DNA from: Siphlonurus alternatus
Taxonomy: Eukaryota; Arthropoda; Insecta; Ephemeroptera; Siphlonuridae
Assembly: GCA_949825025.1 (NCBI GenBank)
Contig: OX463785.1
Location: 4,629,979-4,693,978 of the forward strand
Length of the DNA stretch: 64,000 nt
Direction: 5' to 3'
Part shown: piece by piece, positions 11,461-22,590 of the stretch
Layout of the letters: every line of letters begins with the position of its first letter
Numbering within the stretch: position 1 is the first letter of the stretch
The notes under the pieces: model-generated
Database searches by the model: none
Told to the model about the DNA's origin: nothing
Seen by the model: the letters and a program-made list of their open reading frames with translations, nothing else
Translations under genes and position numbers: made by a program

Positions 11461-11465
11461 AGGAA

Positions 11466-11786
11466 TATTAACCTCAAAAATTTTTCATTGCAGAAATTGA
11501 TAGAAGGTGCATAGGTAAGCAATCCTGATTTTTTGCAGATTTTTTAGAGTCCGGGAACTATTTTAAAACGAATTTTGAAAGTATAGAGAGAGTGACGCCT
11601 CTAAACGCTATCCTAATAAAAGGATAGGACCTAAAAGGGGCGTGGGTTCAAACCCAACCTCGTCAAAACTTTTTAGCAATACTTTCCATGCTCTAAAATG
11701 TCTGGAAAAAATCGGAGTGGTATATATTTGCACCTTCTATACATTTTTGCGATACTAGTTTTTGAGGTCGAAACTCTGTTGTTCAT
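11466..11786. mobile_element. Hairpin MITE family B, copy 3 (B-box core), at the JHAMT-like stop
   Basis: Arms as in family B (ACCTCAAAAATTTTTCATTG at the left, TTTTTGAGGTCGAAACTCTG at the right). The core is not the CRE type: it has CTATCCTAATAAAAGGATAG and GTGGGTTCAAACCC, the latter resembling a tRNA B box. The right end is about 17 bp from the stop codon of the JHAMT-like gene, so it should form the start of its 3' UTR. Confidence 0.7.
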
Positions 11787-11802
11787 CAACTGGGGTTGGT
11801 GC

Positions 11803-14800
11803 TCAGGGTTTCTTGGCAAACGCTACAAGCAGACGGTACTCCATATTGACGGTCCCATCCACACCGATCATGTCCATATCCTCCGCCTCTGTCAGAAAGT
11901 CAGTGAGGTAAGCCTCGTGCAGCTCGCTTGGAATTCGGTCCAAGAAAGGGTTCACCGACTTCACCAGATCTGTGAGGTAAACAAAATAGAAAAGGTGAGC
12001 ACAGGAAAGAAAATAGAGAATAATTGTTTAAGCAGAGCCAGTAATCGTAAAAATATAAATAAAAAATCGTACTCAGTCGCGTTTACTATTCATCTTATAG
12101 TTACTACCATAGTATTAATTAATATTAAATTAAGACAAAAAAACTAGTAAAATTAACGTTCATTTATATTATAGCTAGATTATTATATAACACGCGTGAA
12201 TTTCCTGCGTCATTTTTTTTTTCCCCATTGCACCGCAAAATTTCAAAAATAGCATTGCATGATCGGCGCATTCAAAGTTTCGTGACACGATGGGTCCTGA
12301 AATAATTGAATCTGATTGGGTTAGCACTTTAACATTGGTCAAATCGGTGGCGTATGAAGGAATATAGGAACTTCGAGTAAAATCAATTTAAGGATTCATG
12401 TCACCAGCCATTGCTCAATATTTTCCGATGGTAAACTAATAGTATTTTTTGGGCATTAAATAAAGGACAAAATAATTATTAGTTTGCTGATCTATGTAAA
12501 AAAAACAAAAATTTGGTGTACATTTTGAATAATCAGTTTCTTCAAACGAAAAAGTTGAAGATTTGACTATAAGTCACAGCAGTGCTCATTTAAAACAATA
12601 TGCTAGTCTTAAATGCTGAATGTCTCGAAAATTTCAATGATTTTGGTCTCATTTTTTTACAAGTAAAATCATTTCATGATGTCAAAAAGTTTTGCTACAA
12701 TTTTCAGAGTGATGTACCATCTATAACTATAAGCCTATTTTTCTTACCAGTGACATTAATCTTTAAAAAAGTACATTTTTTATTTATGATTGGCCTCAGT
12801 TGATTGAGACCTCGGACGTCAGGCCTTAATTGCTACAAGATTTGCAGAGATCTCATATACAACTTACCATCAATAGGTGGCATGTAAATTTTGAAGTGGA
12901 TCGGTCTTATCAGTTTTGTGAAAACCAGAGTCTTCTGCGCGCAATGTTTTTAACAAAACATTGTTCAATGTCTGTCGCGTGGTCCGATTATTGCGTGACG
13001 CTTTAGTTCCATTTTGCGCCCGCCAGAGTGACCAGAGGCGCCACTAGCGAGCGGTTTTTGTTGACTATGCGCCATTGTTTAACATAGGAAATTCGAGAGT
13101 TGACGCCTAAATGTAACGATAACTTCCAAAATATCACACCAAAAGTATAAAAAAATATCATTATTTCGTACTACATTGATCCAGGTAATGTAAAAAATTA
13201 ATTATTAGTAAATATAACGGTTCTTTATCTTATTTTTAGCACATAGAAAAGACGACGCAGACTGAGGTTTGCGTTTCATTGCCTTTAATGTGATTCTATG
13301 CAATCATAGATGTTAGATGGGACTCCAGTCACTCCAGCATTAAAGTCTAAAAGCATAGAAACTTGTAAATTATCGAATTACTGCTATATCTTCAGGATAT
13401 AAGAAATTCAAAGGTACAATTTTAAAACCCTATTATATTGCTTTTTATTTTTAAATAAATCAAGAAATGGACACTGGTGCGGCTGGTAAGGGCAGCCAAG
13501 TCCTGCCAGAACTGCTAGCTAAAAGATTTTAGAGCTTACAGGCCCTTGGGAACACAGAAATGATATACATTACTTACACCATGGTTATCGCTCCACATTT
13601 CTTCGACCGTTTCAATGATAAAAAACCGTTAAAAATTCTTAATTTTTTTTATAAAATTTCCGCGCATGTTTCTTTCCATTTCACTTGATTTTTGAAAACG
13701 TGTCCTCAATTTTTTAATTATTTCTATTAGTTTTTCATGTTATTCATAATGCTTTCCTTGATAATTACCGCTCGCTGGTGGCGCCGCCAGCGGCAAAAAA
13801 TTGTCAGCGCCTGCGTCGATAGATTCTTGCCTAGTAGTCCCGGATAGGGCCTGTGTTAATTCATGGACAGTCAAAATAGTTCAAAATATGTACACTTCAA
13901 CGAAGAGCGCTGCAGTACTAATCAAAAAAGTAGATGTACCAACAACATAAAATATTCCTAAATCTGTGAACTCACATTTTAAGGCCATAATAATAATTAT
14001 TTGCACAAGTATATTATGTGTAAAAATTAAATATTATTTGCAGTTTTATTAAAAAAATTAAAATACAATTTAAATAAAATCAAAAAATATTTTAGTTCTC
14101 AATTTTATGTTGGCACCAACGTTAATTTCAAAATTCGCCGCGCAAAATTGTAAAAAGACGATCGCAACTGTTAGTACGGTGGCGCTCTGAGAGCATTTGC
14201 GTCAATAATTAGAACTACGCTGCAAGATATCCCACCAAATCGCTTAGTGCAAGGCAAGAATCTATCGACGCAGGCGCTGAAAATTGTAAACAACGAAGTT
14301 TGTTTACTTTTTTGCTTTCTCGCGTTCAACAATCGAAAATTACACCACGCGACAGACATTGAACAATGTTTTGTTAAAAACATTGCGCGCAGAAGACTCT
14401 GGTGAAAACTGAGGTAGAAGTTTAACATTGGCCTTATGGACGGAAACCAGAAATGGAGCTACTATTATATGAGGAAACCGCCCCCTTGAATCTGCTCAAA
14501 CCATAAAAGCAATAATTGAGTTTTAGAGTATTCTCGAATTTTTAAAATTTATTTCATTCGACAGAAATTTCCTTTGACTCGCGTAGTAACTGAGGATCGT
14601 TAAAATACAATTAATTACAGAACTGAAAGGGGTCTCACCTTTGAAGGCTTGCCTGGACGGGTAGAGGAAGGTCTGATGACGACACTCGCAGTCCCGCACG
14701 GTGAACCCCGCCCCCTCGAGATGACATAGGAGCTCGGAGTCAGGCAGCGAGCTGTGTTGGTAGGGAGACACGAACCTGGCCGCATCCTGTCAGGTCAGAT

Positions 14801-17303
14801 GAATTATTAGATTTGGCACATGATAATATGTAGAATGAGCTATTGAACGTTGTTTGTAAAAAAATACATTACTTATTAGCATTATGTTACAGTATAAGCG
14901 AGATCATGCATATAAGTACTTTTTAAAATATTTTTAATTTAAATAATAAATAATTTCGTAGGTTTTGAATTTTAAAATATTGTTTTTATGTAAATATTTA
15001 ATATATATACAGCTGTAATATCAATAATCAATAAAAGAAATAGTGAACAAACTAAAGAGCCCATATTAATAGATGAGGGAAAATTACAGTTCATTTTTTT
15101 CGTAATAGTTCCTAAAAAATACTTGAATTTTTACAGACTCCCCTCCCCCTCTCTTGTTCTCCAAATTTCATATTGCAAGAAATTAAGCCCTTTCTTTCTC
15201 ACCCTACATTTAATTCATAATTTTTTATTGCCTTTCGATTGCATGTATAACAATATAAGCACGTCAATAATGTTCATCAATCACATGTTGCGATGTACGT
15301 CAATATTTAATAAATAACACATTAAAACAAGAGTATCTGTTAAATGTTATTCTTACAAATCTGTACAAACATCAATAATAATTTAATTAAATAATTCTTC
15401 AAATAATTAAATAAATTTAATTTAATTTAAATAATTAAATATTCTGGATAAATTCTAGTGCCATTATCCTCAAATATCAAGGGCTGGTACCATAGCATTC
15501 TAGAATTTCAGAACGCTATGCTGGTTCACTAAAGTCCAAGCTAAACGTCTCATTAAACCTGCATGCCGGTGCTACTGAAATGACGACTTTGCACCTTTGC
15601 ATTGGCTCACGGCATCCCTTAGTTGTGACCTTTAGCTGGACCCCCACACACTAAATTTTTAGATGCTGAATTGGTTTCAGTACTTTATGTCAGTACAAAA
15701 TTGCTCCAGTCAGTACAAAATTTCTCCAGTTTCGTCTTACATCCAGCACTTTTGACCTATAAAACACTTAATCCAAGTACAAATTTGGTACTGAAAAAAG
15801 AGAGTAAATTTTTGTTCCTTTTTTTTACTCTCTTTTTTAAGTACCAAATTTGTACTTGGAATTAGTGTTTTATAGGTACTGGTTTTAAGTGCTGGATGTA
15901 AGACGAAACTGGAGAAATTTTGTACTAACTGGAGCAATTTTGTACTGACATAAAGTACTGAAACCAATTCAGCATCTAAAAATTTAGTGTGCAGGGTACG
16001 AGCCCCCTATGTTGATTGACGGACCCACTCACCTGCATGTACTGGCTCCAGGCAGTAACCACAGCTAGACGTTCATAAATGGCGAACACGGGGTTACTGG
16101 CCAAGAAGACCAGTAGCATCTCTCCACCTGGTATCAGTAGCTCGAACATGTTGCCCAGAGCGAGTCTGTCACAACAGAGACGGGAGAAAATGAAAATTTG
16201 GTGTCTGAATAAATTGGTCTCTGAAAATTAATAAAACTTATTATAGAAACTCCCCGAGTTAAAGTAAATTTCTTATTTTCTTCGCTATTAAATTAACTTT
16301 CCTCTTGTGTAATTTCCACTTCTTTTGCACCATTTTAGAGGAAAAAAAAGAAGGGGAAAGACGAGATTATGTCTTTTTTTCCTCTTTTTGAGCATAAAAT
16401 GTTAGAAACATTTTCTTCATTTCATTCTTACTTTGAGCGAAAAGGAAATGAGTTGTGTTTTAGAGGTAAAAATATTTGGTTTAAGGTAGATTTTCATGGG
16501 CAATTTCCAGCCTGCGACGAGACGCAAATAAAGCGCACTTGCTGTATAACATCCATTGGTGGCCATATTAGGCAATTAAAAGAAAAAGAGCATCGTAATT
16601 AACGCGATTACCGGTGAATTTACCGCCTCATAGGATTTCGCAACTTTTACGTCAAATCGCACCGCATTGCCGTTGTCGCTCATAAAAATCCACCTTAAAG
16701 GCGGATTCAGATGGCGACAACGGCGACGCGACGCGATTTTGACGCAAAAGCTGTGAAATCCTATGCAGCGACGGATTCGCTGGGAATCGCGTTAATTACA
16801 ATGCTCTTTTTCTTTTAATCGCCAAATATGGCCGCCAATGGATGTTTCAGCAAGTGCGCATTATTCGCGTCGCAGCCTAGCTGGAAATCGCCATGTGAAT
16901 CCGCCTTAAAGGATGAGAGTTCAAGACGTAACTAGGATCACCTTTGCTCGGGGACCCAGTGTAGACAGTAGAAGGAGAAGATCTTGTCAAATCCATTTGG
17001 GAACATCTCACGAGGTTGCGTCACCTTGGCGATGTCCAAACACCGGAAGTGTAGTCCCGGATGTTGATGTTTTGAGGCGGCGAAGTTGACCATCGCGGGA
17101 GACACGTCCGTGGCCACGAGGCGGCGCCACCGTCGCAGCGCGGGCAGCAGCAGCTCGTGAGTCACGTCCCCGTTACCACACCCCACGTCAAGGACTTCAG
17201 AATCGTCAGAGCATGTCATCACGTCACGGTATCGTGCCAGCACCGTGGCTGCGTCACGTAGCTGAAGGTCATTTGCAGATGAGTACAGCTTGGGTCTGTG
17301 CAT
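11803..17303 (-). CDS. JHAMT: Juvenile hormone acid methyltransferase-like, complete, four coding exons
   Basis: SAM-dependent methyltransferase. Coding exons on the minus strand: 17303-16942, 16165-16033, 14786-14639 and 11969-11803. All have GT-AG borders and compatible phases (2, 0, 1), and join into 810 nt, 269 residues plus TGA, the usual JHAMT size. The start MHRPKLYSSANDLQLRDA follows a GGACAG acceptor-like site, so a 5' UTR exon may lie upstream. Motif I (VLDVGCGNGD) is at residues 37-46 and the acidic ATDVSP loop at about 64-69. The FSFYCLHWVPEQR block at about 109-121 is highly characteristic of JHAMTs, as are LASNPVF in exon 2 and VNPFLDRIP ... YRLLVAFAKKP at the C-terminus. JHAMT methylates farnesoic or JH acid in the cytosol (family knowledge); a paralogue with another substrate is possible. 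Introns carry foldback elements, and a MITE begins 17 bp after the stop. Confidence 0.9.
12909..14412. mobile_element. Foldback element family E, copy 1, in the JHAMT-like intron 3
   Basis: About 1.5 kb with inverted arms of about 75 bp: TCAGTTTTGTGAAAACCAGA with GTCTTCTGCGCGCAATG at the left and CATTGCGCGCAGAAGAC with CTCTGGTGAAAACTGA at the right. Further inverted blocks are inside (TAGATTCTTGCCT near 13830 against AGGCAAGAATCTA near 14250). A short related element is at 32985-33265. The small ORF at 13467 (MDTGAAGKGSQ) is not recognised. Confidence 0.75.
15123..15640. other. JHAMT-like intron sequence, no feature
   Basis: AT-rich intron sequence between coding exons 3 and 2. No ORF, splice-site pair or repeat could be supported. 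Confidence 0.5.
15645..15994. mobile_element. Foldback MITE family D in the JHAMT-like intron 2
   Basis: About 350-bp palindrome: CACACTAAATTTTTAGATGC, TTTCAGTACTTTATGTCAG and TCTTACATCCAGCACTT at the left, each mirrored at the right, with a loop near 15800-15830 (AGAGAGTAAA against TTTACTCTCT). Two near-identical 64-76-residue ORFs on opposite strands are reads of the same arms. Confidence 0.85.
16485..16694. mobile_element. MITE family A, copy 2
   Basis: Flanked by TTAA at 16481-16484 and 16695-16698. Inner motifs AAAGCGCACTTGCTG and GGATTTCGCAACTTTTACG. It is inverted relative to copy 3, with which it shares the middle TTAA. Confidence 0.75.
16699..16905. mobile_element. MITE family A, copy 3
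   Basis: Starts AGGCGGATTCAGATGGCGAC and ends CCATGTGAATCCGCC, with TTAA at 16695-16698 and 16906-16909. Inverted partner of copy 2. It lies within 40 bp of the exon 1 splice donor of the JHAMT-like gene (16942). Confidence 0.75.
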
Positions 17304-17990
17304 CTGTCCACAATGAATTATTATCGTTTTTGTTTGCTAGTCAGAAGTATTTTGGAACATTTTGCTTGAAGATGCATAAAATAATATCAATTCTCCTGCC
17401 ACGAATTTCACGAAAGAATTCTTCACATAGCATTCAACATTAATTTATCAAGTAATGAAAATGTTCATTAATACTATATTTGTATCGTCTAGTTTTTGGC
17501 AGTCAACTTTCTTCGCACGCCATCAGGCAAACAAGAAATATATATGCTATAATACATATAATTCACTACAATTAACATTGCATATTCAATTTTTATTCAT
17601 TTTCTATTAAGTACTAATTACATTATACTTGTATCGTCTAATTTGCTGATCAACCATTTAATAATAGAAAGGGTTAAAAAATATTGATTGAAACTTACAT
17701 TTTGATTATCTCAAGGAAACGTTTCTTAATTTTGTAGTTATAAATGATATAATTTTTTTCGGAATTATTGTATATATATATATACAAACCTGGAATGTCT
17801 CAAATTAGCTGCAATTTCATGTATACGTTCACGCAAAGAGCTCTGAGCAAAAGTGTCGCATCACATTGTTGAAATTGTGTGAATTGACAGGAAGCTTTTT
17901 TTCAACTATATTGCAAATAAATATCATCGTTAATAAAATAATAGCGCGTATGTCGCTGGTTTCTGTGGCAATTTTCAAACGAGCACAATG
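17304..17990. other. Sequence upstream of the JHAMT-like start codon
   Basis: About 0.7 kb between the first recognised coding exon and the LINE insertions; AT-rich with a short TA run near 17770. A 5' UTR exon or promoter should lie here or beyond the LINEs, but no convincing TATA box or initiator was seen. Confidence 0.4.
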
Positions 17991-18562
17991 TTTTAAGGAA
18001 GCATTCTTTATTTTCATTGGTCTTGATGTTTGTTTTTTGGATTCATTATTATTCAATATTCAAAAGAACCAATTCCGGTCTCTATACTCAGAATAATGAC
18101 ATGCATTCATATAATACGAGAAATAACAATAAAGTAGCAATAGGCATTCACAAATCAAGCTTCTTTGAAAATAGTGCCATGTATAAATCAGCAATGATAT
18201 ATGACTTTTTACCATCCAGTCTTAGAAATATTGAAAGTGATAAAGCATTTAAAAACAAATTGAAACGAATTTTAATTGAAAAAGAATTTTATTCAGTCAA
18301 AGCATTTTTTTGTGCTAAATTCCCTGAAAACATAATCAGGAATTTTTAATATAATTAATATTATTGTACATTAGATTTCTCTTTAACTCAAATAAATATA
18401 AAAAATGTATGTTAAATTATTTATCATGGTAATAAATGTATAAAATTCAGATTATATAGTTGAAATGTATTTATATGTTATTTGTGTGCACTGTGATTGT
18501 TGTGTTGTGCTTTGCTTTGTCTGTTTATTTGTGTTTTTTCGTTTGTTTTTTTTTACTTGACA
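17990..18562 (+). mobile_element. 5'-truncated LINE 3' end, interrupted
   Basis: The frame at 18066-18349 encodes the C-terminus of a LINE reverse transcriptase (HSYNTRNNNKV ... FLPSSLRNIES ... EFYSVKAFF), resembling the end of the LINE at 33.7-35.6 kb (HNYGTRQRENL ... FYSVKDFLQ). Its 3' UTR continues to 18562, where a 6.2-kb LINE interrupts it. The apparent tail (TGATTGAATAAATTTGAATT) resumes at 24757-24790. Confidence 0.65.
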
Positions 18563-18758
18563 TGATCTAAGTTCGATTGATTGATTGATTTATATTTTGG
18601 GGCAATTGACACATTTTGGTCATGTATGCCCCCAGCGCGGCCTTTAAGAGACCGCAGATTTTTGACTGTTTCCCATATGGGATTTTATTTCTTTGTTTAT
18701 TGTGTCTATGTTTTGATTTTCTTTGTTTTTCTCGTTTCTTTTCTTTGTTTGTTTCTGT

Positions 18759-21700
18759 TTACAGCTCTCTTCGTAGGTTCGCCTTAGTGGTGAACTCTAA
18801 GATGCGCTGCACTGCTTCCTCGTCGTTTGCGAGAACCTCTTTAGTGGAGCCTGTCATTTTGCAGGTCCTTCTTTCTTCCACGTAGTGGCGACAGTCCGTG
18901 AGGATGTGGTCCACTGTCAGTTCTTCGGCACAGGTTGCACACAGAGGAGGGGCTTCGTGCTCCATGAGGTGGCCGTGTGTCAGCCTGGTGTGTCCGATGC
19001 GCAGTCTGGCGAGGATGACCTCGTCCCTGCGGTTCTTTCTGTAGCTGGTCTGCCATGCGCGTGGCATTTCCTTGATGTTCCGCAGTTTGTTGTCATATGT
19101 GACCTCTTGCCACGATGCTTCCCATCTCCTTTGGATGTCCAGTTGTAGCGAGTTGCGGAAGTCGTCTGATGTGATCTCCTCCGAGTCCCAGTCCTCTTTC
19201 TCAGAGGCTCGCTTTGCGGCTTTGTCTGCAGCCTCATTTCCAGGGATTCCAGCATGGCCGGGTACCCAGAGGAAAGAGACGTATTTGTCCTGGTTCGCCA
19301 ACTGGTAGAGACAATCTTGGATTTTCTTTGCCAGTGGATTCTTGGGGAATGTTTTCTCAATTGTCTGGAGGCTACTGAGGGAGTCGGTACAGATCATAAT
19401 GGATCTGTCGTCTCTTTCCAAACAGTGCTCGAGAGCTTTCCAGATGGCGTACATTTCTGATGTGAATACACTTGTTTGCTCACGCAGGCAGTATCCATGT
19501 TCTTCGTTGTTGATGACGAAGGCACAACCAACGTCATCGTCCTTCTTTGAGCCGTCGGTGAAGACCAGAGTGTAGTCTCTGTACTGGTCTATCACTTCTG
19601 AGTAAATGCCCCTGTAGAGTAAGGGGTCTGTACTGTCTTTTTTGTTGTTTGCCAGGTCAAGTCTCACGCGTGGGCGTGGAATTTTCCACGGTGCAATCGA
19701 GCTTGGTGCCTGGTTGTACACAGCGGGGAGATAGTGGATTCCCATGTCTCCTGTGAGAAGTTCCCTCGCCCGGATGCCCAGAGGCCTTGTTGTTTTATGT
19801 CTTTGGAGGTATTTATTCCTGTGCTTTGGTTTGAAGACGCACTCGAATGTTGTGTGCTGTGGCTTGCTAAGAAGACTCGCGATGTAGTTGCAAGTTAGCA
19901 AGTCTCGCCTGCTCCTGAGTGGTGGTTCTCCAGCCTCTGCACAGAGGCTTTCTATTGGGCTAGAGCGAAATGCTCCTGTGGCCAGCCTCAGTCCAGTGTT
20001 GTGGACTGGGTCAAGCGTTTTGATATATGACGGTCTAGCTGAGTTGTAGATTATTGCTCCATAGTCTAGCTTGGAACGAACCAGTGCCCGATAGAGTCGT
20101 AAGAGTACCACTCGGTCAGCACCATAGGACTTTCCACTCAAGACACGGAGAAGGTTAAGTGGCTGTTGGCATTTTGCCTTCAGGCTTCTAAGATGGGGCC
20201 TCCACGACAATTTGCTGTCGAAAATGAGTCCCAGAAAGCGGACAGTATCAGAGCATGGGATCGGAATTCCTCCCATCTGGAGCTCAGGCTCTGGTTGCAC
20301 ACCACGCAGTCTGTGGAAGTGGACCACAGTGGTTTTCTGCGCAGAGAATTTGAATCCGTTGGATCTGCTCCACCTGAACAGTTTGTTGATGCACATTTGA
20401 AGTTGTCGTTGAGCCGTCCTCAGAAGTTTTGCTGCGCAGTAGATGATGAAGTCATCCACATACAGCGAACTCCTGATGGGGTGACTGACATTGCGAACGA
20501 TGCTGTTGATCGCCACAGCGAACAATGTTACACTCAGCACCGATCCTTGGGGGACGCCAGTCTCCTGGGCTCGTTGATCAGAGATGGTGTTACCAACACG
20601 TACTGAAAAGACTCGGTCCTTCATGAACTCTCGGATGAAGACTGGCATGTGACCGCGCAGTCCCCATTCATGGAGGGTCTTGAGTATTCCGTGTCTCCAG
20701 GTCGTGTCGTAAGCCTTTTCCATGTCGAAAGACACGGCTACGAGGTGTTCTTTGTTGAGGTAGGCGTTCTGGATCTCGTTTTCGAGTTTCACCAGGTTGT
20801 CGGTAGTAGAGCGATGTTGTCTGAACCCACATTGCTCATTGGAGAGAAGGTCATGTTTTTCAGCGAACCACACCAGGCGCTTGTTGACCATTCTTTCCAT
20901 CACTTTGCACAGGACAGAAGTGAGGGCGATTGGGCGGTAGCTCTTCGGATCGATTTTGTTTTTGCCGGTTTTGTAGATCGGGATGACGATGGCTTTTTTC
21001 CACAGTTGTGGGAAAATGCCTTCGAGCCAGATTCGGTTGTACATCTGGAGAAGTTGAACAGACGCTTGATTGTTCAGGTGTCGTAACATCTCTATGTGGA
21101 TTTGGTCTTGGCCAGGAGCTGAGCTCTTGGCATCTTTGAGTGCTGCCTCCATCTCCCACATGGTGAAAGGATGATTGTAGTCCAGGTCTTCTCTTGTGGA
21201 GAAGTCGGGTGGTCTACTCTCTGCCCTGTCCTTGTGAGGGATGAATGCTGGGTCATAGTTGATTGATTGATTGATTGATTTATATTTTGGGGCAATTGAC
21301 ACATTTTGGTCATGTATGCCCCCAGCGCGGCCTTTAAGAGACCGCAGATTTTTGACTGTTTCCTCCGAAACTATGACTTGGGTCATAGTTAGTTGGGTCT
21401 GAGATTGAGGAGAATGTGTCTGCCAGAATGTTAGACACTGCCTCTGGTGTTGTCTCTATTACTCCATTGACTTCAAGAGCAGGGATAACCATGCATGTGC
21501 TCTTTCCATCAATTTTGCGGATCTTGTCCCAGACTTCCTTGACAGGAGTCGTGGAGTTGACTGAAGATACGTAGCTTTGCCAGGAGGCCTTCTTTGCCTC
21601 CCTGATAATTTGTCTTGCGTTGGCTCGGCATATTCGGAACCATTCGACATTTTCTGGTGTTGGGCGTTTCTTGCATCGTCGGAGCGCTCTCCTACGCTCT

Positions 21701-22581
21701 CGAATCGCCTCTTTGCATTCTGGTGTCCACCAGGGCACTGGTATTTTCCCAGGCCTGGTGTTTGTCTGTGGGATGGTGTCCAAAGCTGCCGCCAAAAGTG
21801 CGTTGGTAAATGCTTCCACCATTTCGTCTATTCCCTGAGTGGGATCCCACGGGACCTGGGCTTGCTCAGTGTATCTGGGCCAGTCAGCTTTATCAAGGCG
21901 CCACTTTGGTGCACGCTCTTGTCGTATTTCATTTTCTAACATTTCTGTTACTATTGGGTAGTGGTCACTACCATAGGTGTCATCGTATGCTCGCCACTCC
22001 AGTTTGGGAGCAAGTCGTGTAGTGCAGATGGTCAAATCAATTGCAGAGTGCGTGCCAGTAGCCATCGTCACATGTGTTGGTTCTCCTGTGTTGAGGATGG
22101 TGAGGCTCTCGATGTTCACAAACTGCTCAAGTATACGCCCTCGCTGGTCGATGCGGTCACATCCCCAGACGGTGTTGTGAGCGTTCAAATCTCCCAAGAG
22201 AATGTACGGCTTGGGGAGTTGGTGCACAAGGGCAACGATCTGCTGTTGTGTTACATTTACATTCGGTGGAAGATATACGTTGCAGATGCATACCTTGTGA
22301 GGAATGAGCATCTGCACCGCAACTACTTGAAGTTCCGTGACTAGTGGCACTTCCTGCGAGAAGGCGTCATTGCGAGCAAATGTCGCGACTCCCCCACAGG
22401 CAATGTCGCCATCCACGTAGTCTTTTCTGTAGCATGTGTAATTCTTCAATTTTGCATCTTGTGTAGGCTTAAGCCTAGTTTCCTGTAAACAAATGGCAAG
22501 AGGGTTATTCTGAGACATGAGAAGGCTCAGGCCTTCACGTTGTCTGTAAAAACCGTTCATATTCCATTGAAGGGTAGCCAT
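18759..22581 (-). pseudogene. LINE ORF2: endonuclease, reverse transcriptase, RNase H; frame broken
   Basis: The 5' half (22581-21379) encodes an AP-like endonuclease with WNMNGF, LQETRL, GDLNAHN and SDHYPI. The 3' half (21260-18759) has the reverse transcriptase (catalytic YVDD, here LYVDDF; also SYRPIALTS and GVPQGSVLS), then RNase H (FTDGSK, SEMYAIW, CTDS, VPGHAGIPGNEAAD) and a C-terminal CxxC ... H ... C segment (PLCATCAEEL ... HILTDC). Between the halves is a 118-bp insertion with a 12-bp duplication. Together these add 130 nt, shifting the frame and adding a stop at 21334. Discounting those 130 nt, the halves sum to exactly 1231 codons in one frame, so ORF2 was probably intact before that hit. 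Confidence 0.9.
21261..21378 (-). mobile_element. 118-bp LINE 3'-tail insertion inside LINE ORF2
   Basis: About 103 bp match the 3' end of the host LINE (18576-18672, including GGGGCAATTGACACATTTTG and AGAGACCGCAGATTTTTGAC) plus a (GATT)n tail, flanked by the 12-bp repeat TGGGTCATAGTT at 21249-21260 and 21379-21390. The last 15 bp are not tail-derived; they include AACTATGAC, the reverse complement of part of the target site. Confidence 0.9.
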
Positions 22582-22590
22582 TGGAGGTTC

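Larger units (their letters stand above)
16254..16931. mobile_element. MITE family C, copy 4, split by two family A MITEs
   Basis: The first part (16254-16480) runs from ACTCCCCGAGTTAAAGTAAA to AAAAATATTTGGTT. The last piece, AAGGATGAGAGTTCAAGACG, resumes at 16909-16931. In intact copies (for example 30899-31163) these segments are adjacent, so the A pair inserted here later. Confidence 0.7.

Noticed and set aside
13467..13532. Short ORF MDTGAAGKGSQVLPELLAKR inside foldback family E
   Set aside because: It is attractive but ends after 21 codons, lies in the loop of a transposon, and has no splice partner that I could find.
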